DNA from: Frateuria_A sp049727805
GTDB taxonomy: Bacteria > Pseudomonadota > Gammaproteobacteria > Xanthomonadales > Rhodanobacteraceae
Assembly: GCF_049727805.1 (NCBI RefSeq)
Contig: NZ_JBCNYA010000009.1
Coordinates: 62,001 to 126,000, forward strand
Direction of reading: 5' to 3'
Length of the DNA stretch: 64,000 nucleotides
Position numbers and translations under genes: made by a program. This document shows, one piece after another, positions 19,356 through 26,618 of the stretch. Positions within the stretch are counted from its first letter, which is position 1. Every line of letters begins with the position of its first letter. A model generated the notes under the pieces. The model worked only from the letters and a program-made list of their open reading frames with translations. It was not told where the DNA came from and made no database searches.

Positions 19356-19927
19356 ATACACCTGCGCCCCCCAACCTCAAGGCCAGCCGCCTGAAGCTGC
19401 TGGCGATCATGGCGGTCTTCGCCGCGCCGATCATCGTCGCCGGCGTGCTGACCTTCAGCGGCTGGCAGCCGAGCGGCGAGGGCTATGGCCAACCGATCCA
19501 GCCGCAGCGCAACTTCGTCGACGAACACCTGCGCGTGTCCCTCGCCGACGGCGGCGACTATGCCTGGCGTGATCCGGCCGAACCGCGCATGACCCTGGTC
19601 GCGCTGGCCGGACCCGATTGCGCCGCGCGCTGCTTCGACACGCTGACCGGCATGGCCAAGGCCTGGGTCACGCTCAACCGCAACCAGAAGCGCCTGCGCC
19701 TGCTGTACGTCGGCGCGCCGCCGGCCGACCCGGCCAGGCTGTCGGCGATGAAATCGTTCTGGACGCTCGGCCGCGATGCCGACGGCAAGCTCGAAGCGTT
19801 CCGCCCGCAGGCGCCGGACAGCGTGAGCGCGCTGCTGGTCGAATCCAACGGCACGGCGCTGGCGTACTACCCGGCGGGCTTCGACGGCACCGGCCTGCTG
19901 CGCGACATGCACAAGGTGATCAAATGA
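19352..19927 (+). CDS. Cytochrome oxidase assembly-associated membrane protein
   Basis: This 191-residue protein has one N-terminal transmembrane helix (about 15-37) and a periplasmic domain of thioredoxin-like length. The family is commonly found between SURF1 and ctaA in proteobacteria and is described only as a cytochrome oxidase-related transmembrane protein. A Cys pair is present as GPDCAARCF (residues 89-97), spaced CxxxC as in Sco-type copper chaperones but without the rest of a Sco motif. It overlaps SURF1 and ctaA by four bases each, so translation is coupled. Confidence 0.75.
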   Translation: MNTPAPPNLKASRLKLLAIMAVFAAPIIVAGVLTFSGWQPSGEGYGQPIQPQRNFVDEHLRVSLADGGDYAWRDPAEPRMTLVALAGPDCAARCFDTLTGMAKAWVTLNRNQKRLRLLYVGAPPADPARLSAMKSFWTLGRDADGKLEAFRPQAPDSVSALLVESNGTALAYYPAGFDGTGLLRDMHKVIK

Positions 19928-21165
19928 ACGGCGAGGGTGGCAGCGGCATGCCGCTTGCGGAAAATCCGGCCGGTGCGTCCGCCGGGGTGCGCCGCGCCAT
20001 GCGCTGGCTGGCGCTGTGTGCAGCGGTGTTCGCCTTCGGCGTGGTGATGTTCGGTGCCTTCGTGCGCCTGTCCAATGCCGGCCTGTCCTGCCCGGACTGG
20101 CCGACCTGCTACGGTCAGGTGACCTGGCCGCAGCACGAGCAGGCGGTGGCGCGCGCGGACGCCGCCTTCCCCGACCGTCCCTACGAGGCGACCAAGGCCT
20201 GGCGCGAACAGGTGCACCGTTTCCTCGCCGGCACCCTCGGCGTGCTGGTGCTCGTGCTGGCGTTGCTGGCGGCCTGGCGGCCGCGCTGGGCGCGACTGGC
20301 GGTGATCCTGGGGGCGGTGTTCGCCGCCGGTGGCGTCACCCTGTACATGCGCGGCGAGCACGCCTGGTCCTCGCTGCTGGCGGTGGTGGCGATCGCCCTG
20401 CCGCTGGCCGCGGCGGTATGCCTGCGCAGCCCCGGCGCGTGGCGCGTCGCCGTGCTGGCGCTGGCGGTGATCATCTTCCAGGCGATGCTGGGCATGTGGA
20501 CGGTGACGCTGCTGCTCAAGCCGATCGTGGTGATGGGCCACCTGCTCGGGGGCATCACCACCTTCGCGCTGCTGGCCTGGGCGGCGCTGCGCTTCGCCGG
20601 CGTCGGCGCCCTCGACGAACGCCATGCGCCGCTGCGCCGCTGGATCGTGCTGGGCATCGTGCTGCTGGCCTGCCAGATCGCCCTGGGCGGCTGGACCTCC
20701 TCCAACTACGCCGCGCTCGCCTGCGGCACCGGACCCGACGCGTTTCCCAAGTGCCTGGGCCAGTGGATGCCGCCGACCGATTTCAAGGAAGGCTTCGTGC
20801 TGTGGCGCGGCATTGGCGTGAACTACGAGGGCGGCGTGCTGGACATGGCTGCGCGCAGCGCGATCCAGATCGCGCACCGCTTCGGCGCGCTGGTGGTGTT
20901 CGCATACCTGCTGTGGCTGGGCCATCGCGTGGCCAGGCGCGGCTTGCGCCTGGCCGGTGCGGCGATCGGCGTGGTATTGGTGGCGCAGGTGCTGCTGGGC
21001 ATCAGCAACGTGCATTTCGGGCTACCCTTGCCTGTGGCGACCCTGCACAACGGCGTGGCGGCGCTGCTGCTGTTTACCCTGCTGGCGACGCTGGCGCGGA
21101 CGCAGCCGGTCCCGGCCGTTGGCGGTGAGAGCGGCCGCATGGCCGCGCCGTCCCATCCACGTTGA
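19924..21165 (+). CDS. ctaA: Heme A synthase (COX15/CtaA)
   Basis: This 413-residue inner-membrane protein has eight transmembrane helices and converts heme O to heme A. Diagnostic stretches are GAFVRLSNAGLSCPDWPTCYG (interrupted here at residue 20 of the motif), REQVHRFLAGTLG and QIAHRFGALVVFAYL, containing the heme-ligating histidines. A Cys pair lies in ACGTGPDAFPKCLG. The ATG overlaps the preceding stop. Confidence 0.93.
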   Translation: MNGEGGSGMPLAENPAGASAGVRRAMRWLALCAAVFAFGVVMFGAFVRLSNAGLSCPDWPTCYGQVTWPQHEQAVARADAAFPDRPYEATKAWREQVHRFLAGTLGVLVLVLALLAAWRPRWARLAVILGAVFAAGGVTLYMRGEHAWSSLLAVVAIALPLAAAVCLRSPGAWRVAVLALAVIIFQAMLGMWTVTLLLKPIVVMGHLLGGITTFALLAWAALRFAGVGALDERHAPLRRWIVLGIVLLACQIALGGWTSSNYAALACGTGPDAFPKCLGQWMPPTDFKEGFVLWRGIGVNYEGGVLDMAARSAIQIAHRFGALVVFAYLLWLGHRVARRGLRLAGAAIGVVLVAQVLLGISNVHFGLPLPVATLHNGVAALLLFTLLATLARTQPVPAVGGESGRMAAPSHPR

Positions 21166-21182
21166 TCTGCGGAAGCCGGAAC

Positions 21183-21590
21183 ATGGCGAAGCCTTCGGTT
21201 CGTTTGCTCGGTTGCGCGCTTGCGGCAGCCTCCCTCGCGGGCGGCATCGCCGTGGCGCAGGAAAAGGCGCAGAAGGGCGTGGGTGTCGGCGCTCAGGAAC
21301 GCCGCAGCCAGATCCACACCGGCAGCCAGGACATGCTCTCGGTGCAGCAACGGCTCAAGCAGCGCGACGATGCCCGCCCGGTCATGTCGCCGCAGCAGCT
21401 GACCGACCTGTTCCTCGGCTTCGACCGCAACCACGACCTGCGCCTGACCCGCTCCGAAGTGGCGAGCCTGCCCGGGCTGCGTGCAAGGTTCGCCGACTAC
21501 GACCTGGACCACGACCACCGGCTGGACTATTCGGAGTTCGCCGATTACGCCGATACCGCCATGGACGAACTCGTCCAGCGCACGCCCTGA
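21183..21590 (+). CDS. Secreted EF-hand protein
   Basis: This 135-residue protein has a signal peptide (about residues 1-26, ending AVAQ) and two canonical EF-hand loops, D81-RNHDLRLTRS-E92 and D107-LDHDHRLDYS-E118, both with acidic positions 1, 3 or 5 and 12. It should bind calcium in the periplasm. I chose the ATG at 21183 over one at 21162 because GGAAGCCGG precedes it and the signal peptide starts there. It sits between ctaA and ctaB, and an oxidase role is possible but not shown. Confidence 0.8.
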   Translation: MAKPSVRLLGCALAAASLAGGIAVAQEKAQKGVGVGAQERRSQIHTGSQDMLSVQQRLKQRDDARPVMSPQQLTDLFLGFDRNHDLRLTRSEVASLPGLRARFADYDLDHDHRLDYSEFADYADTAMDELVQRTP

Positions 21591-21633
21591 CCGGCTGCGC
21601 GCGACGTCGATCCATGCCCCGCGAAGACCTGCC

Positions 21634-22593
21634 GTGACCCTGCATCTGTCCCAATACCTTCAACTGACCAAGCCGCGCGTCGTCGCGCTGCTGGTGTTCT
21701 GCGCCGTGATCGGCATGTTCCTGGCCGTGCCCGGGCTGCCGCCGTGGCGCGCGCTGGTGTTCGGCACGCTGGGCATCTGGATGGCCTCCGGCTCGGCCGC
21801 CGCGTTCAACCACCTGATCGACGAGCGTATCGACAAGCTGATGGCACGCACCCAGCGCCGTCCGCTCGCCACCGGGCAACTGACGCCGCGGCAGGTGCTG
21901 GTGTTCGCGGTGCTGCTGGGCATCGCCTCGATGCTGGTGCTGGCCCTGCTGGTCAATCCGCTGACGGCGTGGCTGACCTTCGGCGGCCTGATCGGCTACG
22001 CGTTGGTCTACACCGCTTACCTCAAGCGCGCCACGCCGCAGAACATCGTGATCGGCGGCCTGGCCGGCGCGATTCCGCCGGTGCTGGGCTGGACCGCGGT
22101 GACCGGACAGCTGCACGCCTTCGCGCTGCAGCTTTGCCTGATCATCTTCGTGTGGACGCCGCCGCACTTCTGGGCGCTGGCGATCTTCCGGCGCGACGAC
22201 TACGCGCGCGCGCAGATTCCGATGCTGCCGGTGACCCACGGCGTGGCCTACACGCGCTGGCACGTGCTGTTCTACACCGTGCTGCTGGTGCTGGTGACCC
22301 TGCTGCCGGCGCTGACCGGCTTCAGCGGCGCGGTCTACCTGGGCGGCGCGCTGGTGCTCGGCGGCGGCTTCCTCTATTACGCGATCCGCCTGCTCAACCC
22401 GCCGGACGAGTTCTTCGCCATGCGCGTGTTCAAGTACTCGATCGTGTACCTGATGGCGCTGTTCGCCTTCCTGCTGGCCGACCACTGGATCGCACCGCCG
22501 CGACAGCCGTCGCTGGTGCCCGATTCGATGGCCATGCTTGCCGTCCCCGCCACGGCGCCGGCTGTCGCGCAGGCACTGCTCCGCAACGGCTGA
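21634..22593 (+). CDS. ctaB: Protoheme IX farnesyltransferase (heme O synthase)
   Basis: This 319-residue UbiA-superfamily prenyltransferase attaches farnesyl to heme B to give heme O, the substrate of ctaA. The first Asp-rich motif is NHLIDERID (Asn59, Asp63, Asp67) followed by KLMARTQRRPL. Later conserved stretches are YLKRATPQNIVIGGLAGAIPP and WTPPHFWALAIFRRDDY. The start is GTG at 21634. About nine transmembrane helices are present. It closes the cox/heme block. Confidence 0.94.
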   Translation: MTLHLSQYLQLTKPRVVALLVFCAVIGMFLAVPGLPPWRALVFGTLGIWMASGSAAAFNHLIDERIDKLMARTQRRPLATGQLTPRQVLVFAVLLGIASMLVLALLVNPLTAWLTFGGLIGYALVYTAYLKRATPQNIVIGGLAGAIPPVLGWTAVTGQLHAFALQLCLIIFVWTPPHFWALAIFRRDDYARAQIPMLPVTHGVAYTRWHVLFYTVLLVLVTLLPALTGFSGAVYLGGALVLGGGFLYYAIRLLNPPDEFFAMRVFKYSIVYLMALFAFLLADHWIAPPRQPSLVPDSMAMLAVPATAPAVAQALLRNG

Positions 22594-22627
22594 AGCGGCA
22601 CGCCAAATGCGTCCGGCGCAAACGGAT

Positions 22628-24223
22628 TCAGCGGTCGGCGATCGCGACGCCGGCTTCTTCGAGCAGGCGTCGCAGCGGTTCGAGTTCCTTTTCGTATTTC
22701 CGCCAGCGCTGCATCGACGTGCGATAGATCGGCGAGCGCACCTGCAGCGAACTGGCGGTCGCCGTGGGCGCGGCGTTCTGTTCGAAGCGCAGGCAGTTGT
22801 CGTTCCACGGCAGGCCGCAATGGGCGAGCAGCTTGCGCGAGCTGGCTTCCTGCCCGGCGACCACCGTCTCGTAGTCGATCTCCAGCAACCTGCCGGGCAA
22901 CACCCGCTTCCAGTGCGCCATGAGCCGGCGGAACTGCAGGTAGTAGCGGCCGATGTCCAGCAGATCGAATGCGTAGCGGTGGGACGGTGATGCCGGGTTG
23001 AACGCCTCGCGGAAGTTGCTGAGGCAGGTGTCCATGGGGTCGCGCTGCAGGCAGATGATCCGGGCCTGCGGCAGTGCACGGGCGATGAAGCCCAGATGCA
23101 GGAAGTTGTGCGGCCGCTTGTCGGTGAAGCGGGGTTTCATCGCGGTCATCGGACGCGTGCTGTCGAGGTAGTGTGCGCCGAGGCGGGCCGGATCGACGCG
23201 CAATGCCGCTTCGACGAAGCGCGTGTCCATGGGGGCGCCGGCGCTTGTGCCCGCGAGCCGCTCCAGTTCCGCGGGAAAGTTTTCCAGCTCGCCTGCCGAG
23301 TACACCTCCGGGTGGCTCGAGACGATGCGCTCCACCAGCGTGGTACCGGTGCGCGGCATGCCCACGATGAAGATCGGTTCATCCGCAGGGCCATGGTCAT
23401 CGGCGAGCGGCTCCGGGAACGCCTCGACCAGGGCATCCACCAGCGCCTCGTGGGCGCGGGCGTCATAGCCTACGACTCGCCTGACCGCCGCCTTGCCGCG
23501 GCTGAAATGGACGAACGCCCTGGCAGGGTCGCCCAGATCTTCGTATTCCTTGCCCAGGGCGGTATGCAGATGCAGTTGTGCCTCGACGTCCTGGGGCGTC
23601 GAAGCGGCCAGAGCGCCCAGTCGCTGGATGTGGTTGTGCTGCGGCGTCTGCCTGCGCAGCTGCGAAAGCATGCCGTGCGCCCGCCACAGGTCCGGCCGCA
23701 GCGAGAGGCAGGCTTCGAGCGCGCCCTCGGCCGCCACCGTGTCGCCCAGGGCGATCAGCGCCATGGCAAGGTTGAACTGCACGAAGGCATTGCCGGGCGC
23801 GGCGCTGGCCGCCTGGCGGAAAACGCTCAGTGCGCGCTCGTGCGCATTGGCCTCCACGTATACGCAACCCAGGTTGAGCAACATGATCGGGTCGGTCGGG
23901 CGCAGCCCCAGCGCGTGGTTGGCGGCCGCCAGTGCCTCGCCGGTCCGTTGCTCCGCACAGAGGGCACGCGCGAACTGCACAGCGTAGTCGGCGCGCCCGG
24001 GATCGCGTTTTACCGCTTCCCGTAGATGGTCCAGCGCGATCGCCGGGCGCGATGCCGCCAAGGCCGCCAGGCCGGCCAGGTAGTGGCCTTCGGGATGGCC
24101 GGGGTCGAGACGTAGCGCGTGTTCGGCCAACTGGCATGCGCGCAGCGGGTCGCCTGCATTGAAGGCCTGGCCTGCCTGCTGGAGGAGTGACTCGCTCTGC
24201 GGCGGGGCCTGCGATGGATCCAT
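22628..24223 (-). CDS. TPR-domain sulfotransferase, copy 1
   Basis: This 531-residue cytosolic protein has five or six tetratricopeptide repeats (about residues 10-250) followed by a sulfotransferase domain with the 5'-phosphosulfate-binding loop GMPRTGTTLVER (288-299). The 3'-phosphate-binding region ICLQRDPMDTCLSNFREAF and a conserved RSPIYRTSMQRWRKYEKEL C-terminus complete the family pattern. Such proteins transfer sulfate from PAPS to acceptors that are usually unknown. It is a close paralogue of the adjacent gene and ends convergent with ctaB. Confidence 0.85.
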   Translation of the reverse strand: MDPSQAPPQSESLLQQAGQAFNAGDPLRACQLAEHALRLDPGHPEGHYLAGLAALAASRPAIALDHLREAVKRDPGRADYAVQFARALCAEQRTGEALAAANHALGLRPTDPIMLLNLGCVYVEANAHERALSVFRQAASAAPGNAFVQFNLAMALIALGDTVAAEGALEACLSLRPDLWRAHGMLSQLRRQTPQHNHIQRLGALAASTPQDVEAQLHLHTALGKEYEDLGDPARAFVHFSRGKAAVRRVVGYDARAHEALVDALVEAFPEPLADDHGPADEPIFIVGMPRTGTTLVERIVSSHPEVYSAGELENFPAELERLAGTSAGAPMDTRFVEAALRVDPARLGAHYLDSTRPMTAMKPRFTDKRPHNFLHLGFIARALPQARIICLQRDPMDTCLSNFREAFNPASPSHRYAFDLLDIGRYYLQFRRLMAHWKRVLPGRLLEIDYETVVAGQEASSRKLLAHCGLPWNDNCLRFEQNAAPTATASSLQVRSPIYRTSMQRWRKYEKELEPLRRLLEEAGVAIADR

Positions 24224-24344
24224 CTGGGTGGGCCTGCTCGGTAGGATGCCTTGCCTGCACTGCCGGCGGCGGCGTGCCGCGCGTCGGCGTCGCGCGCGTT
24301 CTATTCAATCAGTCGGGCGGGGGGACGTCTACCCGCACGGCGCT

Positions 24345-25937
24345 TCAGTCGCCGCAGTCGATGCCTTCGTCGAGCAGCAGCTGGCGCAGGCCGGTCAGTT
24401 GTGGCGCGTAGTGCTTCCAGCGACCGACGCCGGCCCGGTGGATGGGGCTGCGCACCTGCAGGGCGCTGGCGGTCGAACTGACGGCGCGGTTGTGCTCGAA
24501 ATGCAGGCAGGCATCGTCCCAGGGCAGCTCGCAGTGTTCGAGCAATTGCCGTGTGGTGGTTTCCGGCGACTGCACCAACGCCTCGTAGCCGACTTCCAGG
24601 ATGCGCCCGGGGAACCCCCGCCGCCAGTGCGCCATCAACCGGTCGAACAGCGCGTAATAGCGACCGGTGTCGAGCAGATCGAAGGCGTAGCCGTGGAAGA
24701 ACGAAGCCTCGGCGAACGGCTCGCGAAAATTCCCAAGGCAGGTATCGAGCGGATGACGACGCAGGCAGATCAGCTTCGCATTGGGCAGCGCCGCCGCGAT
24801 GAAACCCGCATAGAGGAAATTGTGCGGGAACTTGTCGACGAAGCGTGGCTTGGGCGTAGTCAGCGGCCGCGTACTGGCCAGGTAGAGCTCGCCCAGCTGC
24901 GTCCAGTCCAGCTGCGCGGCGCGCGCCACCACGCCGGGGCTGAGCGGCACCGGCTCGGGGCCACCGGCCATGCGACGCACGGACACGCTGAAGTTCTCCA
25001 GTTCGCCGGCCGCGTACACCTCGGGGTGGCCGGCGATGATCCGCTCGACCAGCGTGGTGCCGCTGCGCGGCATGCCCATGACGAAGATCGGCTCATCGCT
25101 CAGGCATCCGGCGGCCGTTGCCGGCGCTTGCGGGAAGGCGCGGACCAACGCGTCCACGATCGCCGCGTCCTGCGCCTGTGCGTAATCCAGCGCCGCCCTG
25201 GCGGCGGCCTTTCCGCGGCTGAAATGGGCGAACGCCTGCGCGTAGTCGCCGAGGTCCTCGTATTCCTTGCCCAGCGCCATGCCGAGCCGGTAAGCCGCGG
25301 CCGGATCGTCGCCGTGCGCTCGGAGCAGCGCGGCGAGGGAATCGAGATGGTTGCGCGCCGCATCCTGACGGCGCAGGCGCGATAGCACACCATGGGCCTG
25401 CCAATGATGCGGCGCCAATGCCAGGCAGGCCTCCAGCGCACGTTCGGCCTCGCCGCCCCGGCCGGCGTAGACAAGCGACATGGCAAGATTGAACTGGCAG
25501 GTGGGATTGTCCGGCGCCACGGCGACGGCGCGGCGATACAGCGCGGCCGCGCGCTCGTGGGCGTGGCATTGCGTGCATACCGTGCCCAGGGCATCCAGCA
25601 GCAGCGCGTCGCGCGGCGCCAATGCGCTGGCGACGAGCGCCACCTGCAAGGCATCGCCGGGCCGATGGCCACGTACCAGCGCGCGGGCGAACTGCACGGC
25701 GTACTCCGCGCGGCGCGGCTCGCCGCTCGCGGCTCGGTGCAGGTGTTCCAGCGCGGCACCGGTCTGGTGCAGCTCCAGTGCGCCGACGCCGGCCAGGTAG
25801 TGCGCTTCGGGGCTGGACGGTTGCAGCCGCAGCATCTGTGCGGCGAGCGCGGCGGTGCGCGCGGGGTCGCGCCCGTGCAGCGCGGCGTGGGCCTGCTCGC
25901 GCAGGTGGTCGAACGAAGGATGCGCCGCAGGCGTCAC
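24345..25937 (-). CDS. TPR-domain sulfotransferase, copy 2
   Basis: This protein of about 530 residues is built like copy 1: TPRs, GMPRSGTTLVER near residue 288, LICLRRHPLDTCLGNFREPF, and QVRSPIHRAGVGRWKHY at the end. The start is uncertain. GTG at 25937 (VTPAAHPSFDHLREQ) aligns with the start of copy 1 and gives the same length; upstream ATGs would add residues with no counterpart. It lies 121 bases upstream of copy 1 on the same strand, so a tandem duplication followed by divergence is likely. Confidence 0.83.
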   Translation of the reverse strand: MTPAAHPSFDHLREQAHAALHGRDPARTAALAAQMLRLQPSSPEAHYLAGVGALELHQTGAALEHLHRAASGEPRRAEYAVQFARALVRGHRPGDALQVALVASALAPRDALLLDALGTVCTQCHAHERAAALYRRAVAVAPDNPTCQFNLAMSLVYAGRGGEAERALEACLALAPHHWQAHGVLSRLRRQDAARNHLDSLAALLRAHGDDPAAAYRLGMALGKEYEDLGDYAQAFAHFSRGKAAARAALDYAQAQDAAIVDALVRAFPQAPATAAGCLSDEPIFVMGMPRSGTTLVERIIAGHPEVYAAGELENFSVSVRRMAGGPEPVPLSPGVVARAAQLDWTQLGELYLASTRPLTTPKPRFVDKFPHNFLYAGFIAAALPNAKLICLRRHPLDTCLGNFREPFAEASFFHGYAFDLLDTGRYYALFDRLMAHWRRGFPGRILEVGYEALVQSPETTTRQLLEHCELPWDDACLHFEHNRAVSSTASALQVRSPIHRAGVGRWKHYAPQLTGLRQLLLDEGIDCGD

Positions 25938-26291
25938 GGGCCGGTCCGCAGGAAAAGGTGCGCAGCATGACCGATCGGGAGCGCCGCGGTCATGTGAAAG
26001 ATGGCAGGCTGCCATCGGCTCGTGCGCCCGGGCCATTGACAGGCGCGCGTGCGGACACCAGAATGCGCGCGCCCTCCGGCGCGCCGCGCCGCGGCATTTC
26101 CCAAGACCTTCCAAGGCATATGGACGTCTACCCTAGTCGCAACGTCGACATCCGCGAGCATCGGGTGCCGGCGTCGCATTACAAGCTGATCGTCTGCGGC
26201 GACCGCCTGCGGTCGGCCGGCGCTTTCCTCGACTAGGAACGCCCGGCCCACTCCCGGCGGCGCCATAGGCACCGTTACGAGGAGATGGGTC
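25938..26291. other. Intergenic region upstream of mgtA leader ORFs
   Basis: About 350 bases separate the sulfotransferase from the first well-supported small ORF before mgtA. Apart from the weak 38-codon ORF at 26120, I see no gene. Promoters for both directions must lie here. Confidence 0.4.
26120..26236 (+). CDS. Possible 38-residue small protein
   Basis: ATG-to-TAG frame encoding MDVYPSRNVDIREHRVPASH and 18 more residues, with mixed composition resembling a real peptide. There is no good ribosome binding site (only AAGG five bases upstream). It could be a leader of the mgtA transcript, or chance. No family recognised. Confidence 0.25.
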   Translation: MDVYPSRNVDIREHRVPASHYKLIVCGDRLRSAGAFLD

Positions 26292-26477
26292 ATGAACCTC
26301 CTTCGCGCTTCTTCGTTGCTGCGCCTGTGGCGCCGCATCGCCGTGCGCCGCCGTGCGGCGCGCGCGGTCTATACCGTCACCGTGCCAGCGCCGCTGGCCG
26401 GCGCCAGCGTGGTCGAGCTGCGCCGCCCGGTGGTGGTGACCCGGCCGGCGCCGCTGCCGCGCGTCGTCAACGGATGA
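26292..26477 (+). CDS. Small basic Pro-containing protein before mgtA
   Basis: This 61-residue frame has a strong ribosome binding site (GAGGAG, 9 bases before ATG) and codon use like its neighbours. It has an Arg-rich, amphipathic N-terminus (LLRLWRRIAVRRRAARAV) and a Pro-rich second half (PAPLAG, RRPVVV, RPAPLPRVV). No family is recognised. It sits 141 bases before mgtA, the position taken by the proline-sensing leader peptide mgtL in enterobacteria, but it is longer. Confidence 0.45.
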   Translation: MNLLRASSLLRLWRRIAVRRRAARAVYTVTVPAPLAGASVVELRRPVVVTRPAPLPRVVNG

Positions 26478-26618
26478 ACCTGCGTCCGCTCCGCAGGGGC
26501 TGGCCCCCGCCAGCGCCGCAACGCGTCCGGCCACCCAGACGGCCGGGCCTGCGGTAGCCGGCGCGCGCCTGGTCGATGGCAAGCGCCGGCCGTTGAAACG
26601 ACAGACGGAAGCGGACAG

